NCBI GenBank assembly: GCA_020722065.1
Contig: DYLK01000008.1
Coordinates: forward strand, 2,719 to 66,718
DNA from: Melioribacter roseus
GTDB taxonomy: Bacteria; Bacteroidota; Ignavibacteria; Ignavibacteriales; Melioribacteraceae
Direction: 5' to 3'
DNA length: 64,000 nucleotides
Numbering within the stretch: the first letter of the stretch is position 1; each line of letters opens with the position of its first letter. This document shows, in pieces, positions 9,101 through 18,574 of the stretch. The position numbers and the translations under genes are program-made. The notes beneath the pieces are model-generated. The model had not been told where the DNA came from. It worked only from the letters and a program-made list of their open reading frames with translations, and ran no database searches.

Positions 9101-11050
9101 ATGATTTCAGTTCAAAATTTATCGATCCAATTTGGCGGGTATTCATTATTTGAAAATGCAAATTTTCAAATAAATCCAACTGATAGAATTGCTATTGTTG
9201 GCAATAACGGAAGCGGAAAAACCACTTTATTACGAATTATTGCAAAACAAGAACAGCCTGAAAGTGGAAATATTAGCATTCCAAAAGATTTTTCAATCGG
9301 TTATTTACCTCAAGAATTTTATGCTTTGCAAGGAAAATCGGTTTTTGAAGAAGTGAAATCTTCAGTTGTTCAGTACAATAAAATATTAATTCGCGAAGAA
9401 GAAATACGTAAAAAACTTGAACAAAATCCAAATCACGAAGAACAAAACAAACTAATTTTGGAATTTGGAGAACTTGAACATAAAAAAGAATTGATAGATT
9501 TTTATGAAATTGAATCAAGAATTAAGAAAATTCTTATGGGACTTGGGTTTTCAATCGCCGACTTTCACAAATTGACGGAAGAATTTTCTGGTGGTTGGCA
9601 AATGAGAATTCATCTTGCAAAATTGTTGATAGCCGAAAATGATTTGATAATGCTTGACGAACCGACAAATCATCTTGATATTTATTCATTGAAATGGTTA
9701 ATAAATTTTTTGGAATCATTCAAAGGTGCTTTGTTAATTGTTTCGCACGACAAATATTTTGTAAACAAAATAACAAGTAAAACACTTGAAATTGCCAATC
9801 AAAAAATTTCCATTTATAACGGGAAATACGATAAATACTTAGTTTACAAAGAAGAAAAAGAAATTGAATTACTTGCAAACAAAAAAAATCTCGAAAAAAA
9901 ACGAAAAGAATTAGAGAATTTTATTGAACGATTTCGTTATAAAGCTACAAAAGCAAAGCAAGTTCAAAGTAGAATAAAACAATTAGAAAAATTTGAAGAA
10001 ATTCAAATTGATGAAAAAGCTGGAAAAATTAGATTTCGCTTTCCAGATTCACCAAAATCGGGGACAATTCCAATTTCTGTGAAAAATTTATACAAATCTT
10101 ATTCTGATTTATCAGTTTTAGAAAACGTAAATTTTGAATTGCAAAAGGGTGAAAAAATTGGACTTTTGGGAATGAATGGCGCTGGTAAATCTACTTTTGC
10201 AAGAATTTTAGCAGGAATCGAGGAATTTGATTCAGGCGAAAAATATGTAAATCCACTTACAGAAATAGCCTATTTTTCTCAAGATGTAACTGATAATCTT
10301 AATTTGGAAAGTGATTTATTGGACACGATGCTCGAAGAAAATGAAGATTTCACAATTCCACAACTTCGCTCAATTCTTGGCTCTTTCCTTTTTACAGATG
10401 ACGATATTTTCAAAAAAGTATCAATGCTTTCTGGTGGCGAAAAAAGTAGATTAACTCTTGCCAAAATGCTCTTGAGAAAATCAAATTTGTTAATTCTTGA
10501 TGAACCAACAAATCATCTTGATATAAATTCTAAAAATGTACTTCAACAAGCGATTATTGATTATTCTGGTTCAGTTTTAATTGTTTCTCACGATATAGAA
10601 TTTCTTCGTCCAATTGTAGGGAAAATTTTGGATTTTCGCGAAAGAAATGCGAAATTGATTTACGGTGGAATTGATTATTATCTTGAAAAATATTTTGACG
10701 AAAACGTAAAAAATGAGGCGAATAATACAGAAATAGATAAAAATAAAAAGAAATTACGAAAGCGAAATGAAGCGGAAATTCGTCAAAGAAAATATACAGC
10801 AACAAAAAAGATAAAAGCCGAAATTGAGCATATTGAAGAACTAATTTCACAATTGGAAGAAAAAATCAGGCAAAATGAATTAGAAATGATGAATCCCGAA
10901 AATTTCTCGATTGGCGAAAAAGTAAAATCTATTCAAAAAAGTTATTCGGAAAATAAAAATAATCTTGAACAACAAGTAGAAAAATGGGCGGAATTGAATT
11001 CAGAAATGGAAAAAATTATTAAAAATATAGAAGAAGAGTACAGCTCGTAA
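9101..11050 (+). CDS. ABC-F family ATPase
   Basis: This 649-residue soluble protein has two fused ABC ATPase domains and no membrane segment, typical of ABC-F ribosome-associated factors (Uup/YheS/EttA group). Walker A motifs are GNNGSGKTT (~34-42) and GMNGAGKST (~362-370). Signature motifs are FSGGWQMR and LSGGEKSR, and both Walker B motifs read LDEPTNHLDI. The lysine-rich linker at ~245-310 is the P-site tRNA interaction motif region. A C-terminal charged coiled coil (~555-645) resembles the Uup/YheS tail. It starts on the base after the stop of the PorZ-like gene. Confidence 0.92.
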   Translation: MISVQNLSIQFGGYSLFENANFQINPTDRIAIVGNNGSGKTTLLRIIAKQEQPESGNISIPKDFSIGYLPQEFYALQGKSVFEEVKSSVVQYNKILIREEEIRKKLEQNPNHEEQNKLILEFGELEHKKELIDFYEIESRIKKILMGLGFSIADFHKLTEEFSGGWQMRIHLAKLLIAENDLIMLDEPTNHLDIYSLKWLINFLESFKGALLIVSHDKYFVNKITSKTLEIANQKISIYNGKYDKYLVYKEEKEIELLANKKNLEKKRKELENFIERFRYKATKAKQVQSRIKQLEKFEEIQIDEKAGKIRFRFPDSPKSGTIPISVKNLYKSYSDLSVLENVNFELQKGEKIGLLGMNGAGKSTFARILAGIEEFDSGEKYVNPLTEIAYFSQDVTDNLNLESDLLDTMLEENEDFTIPQLRSILGSFLFTDDDIFKKVSMLSGGEKSRLTLAKMLLRKSNLLILDEPTNHLDINSKNVLQQAIIDYSGSVLIVSHDIEFLRPIVGKILDFRERNAKLIYGGIDYYLEKYFDENVKNEANNTEIDKNKKKLRKRNEAEIRQRKYTATKKIKAEIEHIEELISQLEEKIRQNELEMMNPENFSIGEKVKSIQKSYSENKNNLEQQVEKWAELNSEMEKIIKNIEEEYSS

Positions 11051-11057
11051 TTGTTTA

Positions 11058-11089
11058 AAATAAAAAACCCGTCTTATAACAAAACGGGT
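11058..11089 (-). terminator. Intrinsic terminator for rpmB (also ends the ABC-F gene)
   Basis: ACCCGT (11067-11072) pairs with ACGGGT (11084-11089). On the minus strand the stem is followed by a run of T, fitting rpmB. On the plus strand only a weak T-rich tract follows. Confidence 0.75.
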
Positions 11090-11116
11090 AAAAATTTGAC
11101 CTAATTTTAATTAAAC

Positions 11117-11356
11117 TTATCTAACTTTTATCTGTTTTTCATTGATCATTTTCGCTAATTGAGCAGTTCCATTTTTAGCAATAGTTTTTAATGCACTTGT
11201 TGAAAGTTTAATTGTAACAAATTTATTTAATTCTTGTACCCAAATTCTTTTCTTTTGCAAATTTGGCAAAAATCTTCTGTTTGTTTTGTTATGTGCATGC
11301 GAAATACTACTTCCACTAATCGGTTTAACTCCAGTAATTTGGCACTTTCTTGACAT
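11117..11356 (-). CDS. rpmB: 50S ribosomal protein L28
   Basis: bL28 (79 residues) begins at MSRKCQITG, with ribosome site GGAGATAATT just upstream. An open frame extends 21 codons further but is not expected to be translated. The family hallmark opening (SRKCQITGVKPxxGxxxSHAHNKTNRRFLPNLQ) is present in pieces over residues 2-33. The tail is LSTSALKTIAKNG...K as usual. It lacks extra zinc cysteines. It is a single gene, convergent with the ABC-F gene. Confidence 0.96.
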   Translation of the reverse strand: MSRKCQITGVKPISGSSISHAHNKTNRRFLPNLQKKRIWVQELNKFVTIKLSTSALKTIAKNGTAQLAKMINEKQIKVR

Positions 11357-11513
11357 AATTATCTCCACATAAAAATATTTTAAGGTGCAAAGTATAAGAT
11401 AATTCCCATGAAAAAGCAAATTATTTACTAATCTTTATTCTACTTAAAATTAACTTAATTATTTGATTCACTTTTTCCTTATTTTTGAAATAAACAATTT
11501 GTAATATGGATTT

Positions 11514-13919
11514 ATGAAAAATATTAGAATAATTTTATTTTCATCATTTTTAAGCTTTATCTTACTTTATCCACAAAACAAATCAATTCATCAAAAAAAT
11601 TGGGAAGAAAAAAAAGCGGAAAAGTTAACCACTAACAAGGTTGAACCATTTCGGATATTTAATTCGAAGAATCAAAAATTGAGTAAAACAGTTTTTGGCT
11701 ATTTACCAGATTGGGAATATGTTTCGCAATCAAGTGAATATTTACGGTTGGATTTACTTACTCACATCGCAATTTTTGGCTTCACAACCGATGGAAATGG
11801 GAATCTCGAAAATCCACTTGCCTGGCCTTGGACAAATTTAATTACCCAAGCACATAATTCCAATGTGAAAATGATTATGACAGTTATCTCATTTGATTCG
11901 GATATTATTCATCAAATTTTAGTTGATGAAAATACTCAAAGCAATCTGATTTCTAATATTATTTCAATTATTCAACAAAATAATTTAGATGGTGTAAATA
12001 TTGATTTTGAAAATGTTTATGAAGAAGATAGAAATGATAATTTTGTGGGATTTTTGCAAAATCTAAAAAATAGTTTGGAGAATGATATTGAATTATCTTT
12101 CGCTTCTCCAGGTTGGAATTGGGGTGGGTGGAATTTTCAAGCAATTGCAGAAACGTGCGATTATCTTTTTTTGATGGAATATGATTATTATGGAGAATGG
12201 AGCGAATCTTCGGGACCAAGTGCTCCATTAATTGGCGATTGGATAAATATAACGCGATCTATAAATGAACAATACGCAAATATTGATAAATCAAAATTAA
12301 TTTTGGGCATTCCTTATTATGGTAATCATTGGGAAACGGCTAATTTGGATGAAAATGCAGACATTTTGCGATTTATTAATTCACCGCGTTATCGAGATAT
12401 AAAATCTGGGTTTGATTGGAATTCGAAAAAATGGTCAGATTATTTTTCAAATTCATTTTTCAGTTGGCAAGAAAATAATTCGCATCAAATTTGGTATGAT
12501 TCCAAACAATCACTTGAAGAAAAATATGATTTTGCGATTTCTCAGAATATGAAAGGAATTGGGATATGGGCTTTAGGTTTTGATGGAAATAGAACTGAAC
12601 TTTGGGATTTAATTAACCAAAAATTTGGAAATGGACAAATTCCCAAACCCGAACCACCAATTGCAGTTTTTATCAATCCAAATACAAAGCAATTAATTTT
12701 TGATTGTGATGATGAAAGTGCAACAAATTATTTAGTTTACTTTTATCAAGAAAATTCAGAAGTTGATTCGTTGGTAACAACTAAAAAAAATGTTGATATT
12801 TCTGGTATTTTACAAAACGAAGGGACGTATTATTTTTATGTAAAAAGTGCTAATTCAAGTGGAAATTCAAATAAATCGACGACAGTAGCAATCAAAAATG
12901 GTGAAAATTTTGAAAATCTGGTTATTGATGGATTTGATAATTATTATGGAAATAACAACAATTTTAACTATGTTGAAAAGTTTGGGAATTCTGCAAATTT
13001 CACTTTTGCAAGCACAAATAACGAAGCAGTAATCAGAAATTATTTGTCATTGGATGACTATATGCGGGTTTTTTGGTTTGTTGGTAACGAAGATCGGGGA
13101 ACAGAAACGTTCAACTTTCTTGAACAACAGAAAATTTCAGATTATATCGAATTAGTACAAAATTTTCAAGGAAAACATGCAATTTTTATAAATGGTAGCG
13201 AAATTGGATACGATTTGGCGGATACTACAAATTGGGCAACATTGCAAGATTTGACATTTTTCGAGAATGTATTGGCTGCAAAATATGTTTCAGATTCGCC
13301 TTTTGATGAAATGAATACGCATTTTTCATTTTCAAGCACGGATTCAGAATTTAATTTGGGAGGAGAAATCTTTTTTGATGATGGAAATTACGGAACTTAT
13401 TCTGTTTTATATCCCGATATTATTCAGCCAAATAACTCTTCGTCAATTTTTCAGATTAATGGAATAAGCTCAGAAAACGGAATTTGTGGAATTTCAAGAA
13501 AAAATGTTGATGAAAATTTTCATGCAAGATTTTTACTTTATTCAACAATCCCATTCGAAACAATTCGTACAGATAATGAAAGAGATGAATTTATTTCTGC
13601 ATTATATCAATATTTTGATTTCCCAATTTCGGTCGAAGATAATACAGAAATTCCTTTAGAATTTAAACTTTCTCAAAATTATCCAAATCCATTTAATCCA
13701 AATACTACAATTTCATATCAAATCCCACAGAATTCGTTTGTAAATTTGAAAATTTATGATGTCTTGGGAAATGAAATTGCAACTTTAGTAAATGAGCAAA
13801 AAAGTGCTGGGAAATATAAAGTGAAGTTTGAATTGAAAAATTTGAGTTCTGGAGTTTACTTCTACAAAATTCAAGCAAATAATTTTATCGAAATAAAGAA
13901 AATGATTTTAATTAAATAA
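11514..13919 (+). CDS. Secreted GH18-like glycoside hydrolase with T9SS sorting domain
   Basis: This 801-residue exported protein has a hydrophobic signal segment at ~5-20. Residues ~55-370 form a GH18 TIM barrel of the YaaH/chitinase-like type. It opens with VFGYLPDWE and carries the active-site strand DGVNIDFEN (D159-E166), with E166 as the likely proton donor. Asn replaces the second Asp of the strict DGxDxDxE pattern. Further motifs are LMEYDYYG and GIGIWALGFDG. A fibronectin-III-like segment and a linker follow. The last ~85 residues are a type A T9SS sorting domain (FKLSQNYPNPFNPNTTISY ... KKMILIK). Likely action is on chitin or peptidoglycan-type glycans outside the cell; the exact substrate is unknown. 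A candidate -7 element TATTTTTG lies at 11480-11487. Confidence 0.85.
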   Translation: MKNIRIILFSSFLSFILLYPQNKSIHQKNWEEKKAEKLTTNKVEPFRIFNSKNQKLSKTVFGYLPDWEYVSQSSEYLRLDLLTHIAIFGFTTDGNGNLENPLAWPWTNLITQAHNSNVKMIMTVISFDSDIIHQILVDENTQSNLISNIISIIQQNNLDGVNIDFENVYEEDRNDNFVGFLQNLKNSLENDIELSFASPGWNWGGWNFQAIAETCDYLFLMEYDYYGEWSESSGPSAPLIGDWINITRSINEQYANIDKSKLILGIPYYGNHWETANLDENADILRFINSPRYRDIKSGFDWNSKKWSDYFSNSFFSWQENNSHQIWYDSKQSLEEKYDFAISQNMKGIGIWALGFDGNRTELWDLINQKFGNGQIPKPEPPIAVFINPNTKQLIFDCDDESATNYLVYFYQENSEVDSLVTTKKNVDISGILQNEGTYYFYVKSANSSGNSNKSTTVAIKNGENFENLVIDGFDNYYGNNNNFNYVEKFGNSANFTFASTNNEAVIRNYLSLDDYMRVFWFVGNEDRGTETFNFLEQQKISDYIELVQNFQGKHAIFINGSEIGYDLADTTNWATLQDLTFFENVLAAKYVSDSPFDEMNTHFSFSSTDSEFNLGGEIFFDDGNYGTYSVLYPDIIQPNNSSSIFQINGISSENGICGISRKNVDENFHARFLLYSTIPFETIRTDNERDEFISALYQYFDFPISVEDNTEIPLEFKLSQNYPNPFNPNTTISYQIPQNSFVNLKIYDVLGNEIATLVNEQKSAGKYKVKFELKNLSSGVYFYKIQANNFIEIKKMILIK

Positions 13920-13923
13920 AATT

Positions 13924-13965
13924 AAAGCCACTCCTTCTTTTCAGGAAGTGGCTTTTGTTTTAATA
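13924..13965. terminator. Intrinsic terminator between convergent genes
   Basis: AAAGCCACT (13924-13932) pairs with AGTGGCTTT (13946-13954), with CCT/AGG extending the stem around a bulge. It is followed by TTTGTTTTAAT. It ends the GH18 gene, and the T-rich reverse side may also serve the acyl-CoA ligase gene. Confidence 0.8.
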
Positions 13966-14030
13966 AATTGTGAGTGAATAATATTTCTTCATATAAACAA
14001 AAATCAGATTTATCAGAAATAAAGACCAAA

Positions 14031-15728
14031 TTAATTGCTAACTAAATGTCGTTTTATTTTCTGAGTTGTTGTTTTTTCAAATTCTTTTTCTCGGACAATA
14101 AATTTTTGTATTTTCTTAAAAGAAGCTAAATGTTGATTTGCAATTTCAACTTCTTCTTTAATCTTATTGTAAATAACATCTTCAGTTAACTTAATCCCAA
14201 AATTTTCGGCATATTCAATAAATTGCTCGGAATCTGGGAAAATTTGTGCAAGAATTATTTCACCTTGTTTTTCATCATTTGCTCCGACAATAACTGATTC
14301 AAGAATAAAATCACTTCGATTTAGGACTTCTTCAATTTCTTCTGGAAAAACATTTTTCCCACTTTTTGAAATAATCACATTTTTTTTGCGTCCGTTTATA
14401 TGCAAAAATCCGTCTTCATCAATATAACCAATATCGCCAGTTTTGAACCAACCATCTTCAATAACTTCAGCAGTAAGTTCAGGATTTTTGTAATATCCCA
14501 ACATAACGCTTGGAGCTTTTGCAAAAATTTCCCCGTGTCCTTCTTGATTTGGGTTATTTATTTTTATCTGAACTGAAGGAAGTGGTAAACCAGCGGCATC
14601 ATCCTTGAAATCGTCAATTCGGTTCAATGTTAGAATTGGTGAAGTTTCAGTTAAACCATAACCTTGCAAAAATGAAAAGCCAAAATCACGCAAACCTTTT
14701 GCAACTTTTGGATCTGGAGCTGCACCGCCAGCAATAAAAATTCGAATAGAACCACCAAATTTTTCGTGCAATTCGGTAAAAATCTTGCGTTTTACATTGA
14801 TTCCAAATTTTGTTAACAGATTCGTAGCTTTTTGCATTATTGGAACAACTTTTGATTTAACTTTATCCTCATTTATTGTTTTCATAATTCGTTTGAACAT
14901 TTTGTCGTAAAGCAACGGGACACCAAGCAAAATGGTAGCTTTCACTTTCATCAAATCTTCTACAACTGTTTTAAGTGAACGCGAATAATGAACTGAACTT
15001 CCGCTGTAAAGTGGACAAAGCAAACCACAAGTACATTCGTAAGTGTGATGAATTGGTAAAACTGAAAGGAATCTATCAGTTGGATACATTGCAAGCATTC
15101 GAAGCATATCGTGAATGTTTGTCATTATATTTTTTTGTGATAACATAACTCCTTTGGAATGACCAAGTGAACCTGAAGTGAAGATAATTTCAGTCAAATT
15201 CTCAGCATCAATCTTCGGCAGATCTGCGATTTTTATACTTTCTGCTTGGTCAATCATTTCTTTCATCTGCAAAAAGTTGGGATTTGTTGTTTTGTCCATA
15301 CAAATGAAATTTCTCACATTTTTTAATGAATTATGTTTTTCAGCAAATAAATCCTCGAAAGTTGAACTGAAAACAACTACTTTTGCTTCAGATTCATAAA
15401 TGATGTTTAGAATTTCAGCCTCAGTTAGTGCTTTGTCTATTGGAACTACAACAAAATTCCAAGAATTTATTGCCAAATAAGATAATCCCCATTGGACACG
15501 ATTTTCGCCAATGAGTGCTATTTTATCTCTCTGTGAAATTCCAAGATTTTCGATTGATTTCCCAAATCTGAAAGCAAAATCCATTAATTGATTATACGAA
15601 ACAGATTTGATCGGATAATCTTTTAAGTCTTCGAGGGCAAGTTTGTCTCCAAATTTCTTTGCAGAATTAATCACCATCTCTTGCAGAGTTTCGTATTTAT
15701 CAACTTCATTTAGTACTAAATTTTTCAT
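14031..15728 (-). CDS. AMP-forming long-chain acyl-CoA ligase
   Basis: This 565-residue member of the ANL superfamily activates fatty acids as acyl-AMP and then acyl-CoA in the cytoplasm. The phosphate-binding loop is FTSGSLGHSKGVML (183-196), with LG in place of the common TG. The adenine motif is GYGLTETSP, the TGD motif is WFKTGDIGYIDEDG, and the hinge is NGRKKNVIISKSGKNVFP. The catalytic-lysine region at the C terminus is TTTQKIKRHLV. Length is slightly short for FadD and fits the Bacteroidota long-chain type. The gene stands alone, divergent from the AlaX-like gene. Confidence 0.92.
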   Translation of the reverse strand: MKNLVLNEVDKYETLQEMVINSAKKFGDKLALEDLKDYPIKSVSYNQLMDFAFRFGKSIENLGISQRDKIALIGENRVQWGLSYLAINSWNFVVVPIDKALTEAEILNIIYESEAKVVVFSSTFEDLFAEKHNSLKNVRNFICMDKTTNPNFLQMKEMIDQAESIKIADLPKIDAENLTEIIFTSGSLGHSKGVMLSQKNIMTNIHDMLRMLAMYPTDRFLSVLPIHHTYECTCGLLCPLYSGSSVHYSRSLKTVVEDLMKVKATILLGVPLLYDKMFKRIMKTINEDKVKSKVVPIMQKATNLLTKFGINVKRKIFTELHEKFGGSIRIFIAGGAAPDPKVAKGLRDFGFSFLQGYGLTETSPILTLNRIDDFKDDAAGLPLPSVQIKINNPNQEGHGEIFAKAPSVMLGYYKNPELTAEVIEDGWFKTGDIGYIDEDGFLHINGRKKNVIISKSGKNVFPEEIEEVLNRSDFILESVIVGANDEKQGEIILAQIFPDSEQFIEYAENFGIKLTEDVIYNKIKEEVEIANQHLASFKKIQKFIVREKEFEKTTTQKIKRHLVSN

Positions 15729-15786
15729 ATATTTTCCATTATTTTTAAATGAATAGTCAAAATTAACATATTATTAAATTATTATT

Positions 15787-16248
15787 ATGAAAGAATATTT
15801 TGCCCCGATGCACACTGCTGAACATATTTTGAATGGATTTATGTCGAAAAAATATGGAAATGGCAGAAGTTTTTCAGCTCATCTAGAAAAGAAAAAATCA
15901 AAATGCGATTATCGTGGATTTACGAAAAATTTATCTCCCGAAGAAGTTCTTGAAATTGAAGAAAATGTAAATGCGGTTATTCGACAAAATTTAGATATTT
16001 CCGAAAAAATTATCACAAAATCCGAAGCTGAACAAATATTTGATATTTCCCGCATCCCAAAAGAAGATTTGCAAAATGAATTTTCTGTTCGCATTGTGTC
16101 AGTTGGCGATTTTGATTCTTGTCCGTGTATTGGAAATCATGTAAAAAACACATCAGAAATTGGAATTTTTAAGATTATTTCAACATCGTTTGAGAATGAA
16201 ATTCTAAGGATACGCTTCAAATTAATTAATGAAAATTTGGTGAATTGA
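15787..16248 (+). CDS. AlaX-like stand-alone tRNA editing protein
   Basis: This 153-residue protein is made only of the second-additional-domain editing fold shared by AlaRS and ThrRS. The zinc or substrate pocket motifs are HTAEHIL (H9, H13) and SCPCIGNHV (C114, H118). AlaX proteins hydrolyse Ser- or Gly-mischarged tRNA-Ala in trans. Here there is no N-terminal beta-barrel domain, so it is a minimal form and specificity cannot be assigned. The following M15 peptidase gene overlaps its stop by 4 nt, suggesting cotranslation without an obvious functional link. Confidence 0.8.
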   Translation: MKEYFAPMHTAEHILNGFMSKKYGNGRSFSAHLEKKKSKCDYRGFTKNLSPEEVLEIEENVNAVIRQNLDISEKIITKSEAEQIFDISRIPKEDLQNEFSVRIVSVGDFDSCPCIGNHVKNTSEIGIFKIISTSFENEILRIRFKLINENLVN

Positions 16249-16787
16249 TGATAATTGATTCGAAATTTTCAGAATTGGAATGTTTCGCTGGAATTGAAAT
16301 TCCAATTGAAATTGTGGAGCAACAAACATTAATATCAGTTGAGTATTTTTCATTTGACAATCAATTGCATTTAGGTCAACTTGTTGTGAATAAATCACTT
16401 AGCGCTGAAATTCTTGCAATATTTAGGGAAATAAAGCAATTAAAATTCCCGATTGAAAAAGTAATTCCAATTTCATTTTATAATTGGGATGATGAAATTT
16501 CGATGCAAAACAATAATTCATCTTGTTTTAATTTCAGATTGATAAAAGGGACAAATCGTTTATCAAAACATGCTTTTGGGAAAGCGATTGACATAAATCC
16601 GATGCAAAATCCATTTATAAAACAGAATTCCATCGAACCAAAAAATGCAGTTTATGATATTACGCAAAAAGGGACAATTAGAGATAATTCGCAAATTGTT
16701 AGAATATTTTCTGATTTTGGTTGGGAATGGGGCGGGAATTGGACAAATTCAAAAGATTATCAACATTTTGAAAAAATAGAAACATAA
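16245..16787 (+). CDS. M15 family peptidase
   Basis: This 180-residue D-Ala-D-Ala/L-Ala-D-Glu-type peptidase has zinc motifs SKHAFGKAIDINP (H109, D116) and DYQHFE (H173), plus the conserved FGWEWGGNW stretch before it. No signal peptide is visible at the annotated start, which is odd for a peptidoglycan enzyme. Either export is non-classical or the protein acts on muropeptides inside the cell. It overlaps the AlaX-like gene by 4 nt. Confidence 0.85.
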   Translation: MMIIDSKFSELECFAGIEIPIEIVEQQTLISVEYFSFDNQLHLGQLVVNKSLSAEILAIFREIKQLKFPIEKVIPISFYNWDDEISMQNNNSSCFNFRLIKGTNRLSKHAFGKAIDINPMQNPFIKQNSIEPKNAVYDITQKGTIRDNSQIVRIFSDFGWEWGGNWTNSKDYQHFEKIET

Positions 16788-16833
16788 ATTAAATCAAGTT
16801 GTAAATTATCACATTAAAAAAAATGGTTAAAGT

Positions 16834-17265
16834 ATGTTCAAATTCGTATTAGTCTTTTTATTAACAGTTGTTTTTGCAAACGCACAATCTACTGAAAATT
16901 GGGTAAAACTTATTGGCGGTGAAGAGAAACAGATATATTTCGACAAGAATAGTGTTCTGGCTGATTCTATTGAAATTAAAATAAGTGTTTCACAAAGTCA
17001 TATTCCTGGGCTAAAAATTGAGACAATAGAAAAACCAATTTATCGTTCAGTAACTGAATATATCTTTAATCCCAAGATTATGAGATATAGCATTGCCACA
17101 ATAACTTATTTCGATTCAAAAGGTAATTTTCTAAACAAATTTACTTACACAAATAATAGTGAAATCGAGACGTACAAATACAGTTATCCAATATTCGAAA
17201 ATAGTTTAGAATCTCAGATTTTGAACACCATTTATTATTACTATCCTGAACTGAAAAGAAAATAG
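16834..17265 (+). CDS. Small exported protein, surface-adhesin-E-like
   Basis: This 143-residue protein has a clean signal peptide (VFANAQ, cleavage ~18-19). The mature part starts with WVKLIGGEEKQIYFDKNSV, followed by alternating strands and a YFDSKGNFL turn. This layout resembles the surface-adhesin protein E fold (W-x-x-[IV]...YDx-x-SI...). Similarity is weak and by eye. The function is unknown. It lies 46 nt after the M15 peptidase gene and may share its transcript. Confidence 0.6.
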   Translation: MFKFVLVFLLTVVFANAQSTENWVKLIGGEEKQIYFDKNSVLADSIEIKISVSQSHIPGLKIETIEKPIYRSVTEYIFNPKIMRYSIATITYFDSKGNFLNKFTYTNNSEIETYKYSYPIFENSLESQILNTIYYYYPELKRK

Positions 17266-17311
17266 AAAGCATATTATAAAAATCATTCTATAAATAAGAA
17301 TATTTCTATTA

Positions 17312-17319
17312 TATCTTTA
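17312..17319 (+). promoter_or_regulatory. Possible -7 element in the gap before tRNA-Lys
   Basis: TATCTTTA is the same hexamer-like element as the one in front of the Crp/Fnr gene. No gene follows before the terminator at 17502, so it is either chance or the promoter of a short untranslated RNA. The 17266-17548 stretch otherwise holds no credible reading frame. Confidence 0.2.
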
Positions 17320-17495
17320 GTCGAATGAGTTAATAATTATGTGATAAGAAAAAGTCAACCTTTTTCAGGACGATACAAAAAGAGATAATTGAAAAATTGT
17401 AAACTAAGATTCAATTAGTAAGAGGGACAAAATAATAATTCATTCATTGGGGTTAATATATAGTGATTTGTATAGTAACTTTTTGGTTCATATAC

Positions 17496-17534
17496 AAAAA
17501 ACCGTCTTAAGTTAGACGGGATTTCTTTTTTTTT
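17496..17534. terminator. Bidirectional intrinsic terminator next to tRNA-Lys
   Basis: CCGTCT (17502-17507) pairs with AGACGG (17514-17519). A long T-run follows on the plus strand, and A6 before the stem gives T6 on the minus strand. It fits termination of the leftward tRNA-Lys transcript and of rightward readthrough from 16834-17265. Confidence 0.85.
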
Positions 17535-17548
17535 GGCTTAAAATTTTG

Positions 17549-17621
17549 TGCACCCTGCGGGGCTCGAACCCGCGACCTGATGATTAAGAGTCATATGCTC
17601 TACCAACTGAGCTAAGGGTGC
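17549..17621 (-). tRNA. tRNA-Lys (anticodon CTT)
   Basis: The folded 73-nt cloverleaf has acceptor GCACCCT/AGGGTGC with discriminator A. The D arm is GCTC/GAGC with loop AGTTGGTA. The anticodon loop CTCTTAA gives CTT, reading AAG. The T arm is GCGGG-TTCGAGC-CCCGC. The 3' CCA is not encoded. Position 27-43 is a T-C mismatch, leaving a 4-bp anticodon stem that is otherwise regular. A terminator follows 30 nt downstream. Confidence 0.95.
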
Positions 17622-17692
17622 GGTGCAAAAATAACTAAATGAAGCATACTATCAAAAAATTTTGTAGTTTGAAAGCAACAAATTCAAGAAAT

Positions 17693-18574
17693 ATGAAAAA
17701 GATTATTGTTTTAACTTTTATTTTATTAGCAATTATTAGTTGTAATTCTGAAAACAATCATAAAATTGAGAAGAAATCTGTCTCAAATATTATGGTTGAT
17801 GAAATTGGGAATGAAGTTGAAATTCCAGAAAAAGGGAGCAAAACAATTTCGCTCGCCCCAAATTTAACGGAAATAATCTTTTTTCTCGATTTACAAAATC
17901 AATTAATAGGGAACACTTTATATTGCAATTACCCTTCACAAGCTGAGAAAATCGCAAAAGTTGGAGATTTACTTACACTCGACTACGAAAAAATTGTGGA
18001 ATTAAAACCAGATATTATTTTGATGACAATCGAAGGGAATCAGAAAAATCATTATCTAAAATTGAAAGATTTAGGATTTGATATTTATGTTACAAATCCA
18101 CGTGATTTTAATGGAATTTTCAAATCAATTATTGCCATTGGTAAACTTTTCGGAAAGGAAAAATTAGCGAGGGGAAAAGTTGATTCCCTGAACTCGATTG
18201 TGCAAAATGTATCAAAAATTAAAAATAATGGTAAAAAGGCAGTTTTTCTGATTTCCGTTCGTCCGTTTATTGCTGCATCAAAAAATACTTTTATTAATGA
18301 ATATTTGCTAAAAACTGGCTTAGAAAATGGTGTGGTTTCTGATAAAATAAATTATCCTGTGTTAAATCCCGAAGAATTAATTCGCATAAAACCGCAAATA
18401 ATAATTTTGCCTAAAAGTATGAAAAATGAGTTTGAAGCAATTCTAAATGAAAACGTTTTGCTTAAAAATGAATTAAAAACAACGGAAATTATTTCAATTG
18501 ATGAAAATATTTATTTTAAGCCAGGACCAAGATTTGTTGAAGCACTTTTGGATTTTAGTAGAAAAATCAAATAA
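17693..18574 (+). CDS. Periplasmic binding lipoprotein, BtuF/FecB type
   Basis: This 293-residue substrate-binding lipoprotein starts at MKKIIVLTF, chosen because it gives a proper lipoprotein signal with lipobox LAIISC (C17). An upstream in-frame ATG at 17639 adds 18 odd residues. The two-lobe helical-backbone fold of the cobalamin/siderophore class is visible as SLAPNLTEIIFFL, VGDLLTLDYEKIVELKPDIIL, a long connecting helix ~150-170, and NPEELIRIKPQIIIL. No permease or ATPase gene is adjacent, so the transporter partner lies elsewhere. The ligand, cobalamin or ferric chelate, is uncertain. Confidence 0.82.
   Translation: MKKIIVLTFILLAIISCNSENNHKIEKKSVSNIMVDEIGNEVEIPEKGSKTISLAPNLTEIIFFLDLQNQLIGNTLYCNYPSQAEKIAKVGDLLTLDYEKIVELKPDIILMTIEGNQKNHYLKLKDLGFDIYVTNPRDFNGIFKSIIAIGKLFGKEKLARGKVDSLNSIVQNVSKIKNNGKKAVFLISVRPFIAASKNTFINEYLLKTGLENGVVSDKINYPVLNPEELIRIKPQIIILPKSMKNEFEAILNENVLLKNELKTTEIISIDENIYFKPGPRFVEALLDFSRKIK

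Noticed and set aside
17639-17692. Upstream ATG for the binding lipoprotein
   Set aside because: It adds 18 residues before a perfect lipoprotein signal and would spoil signal recognition.
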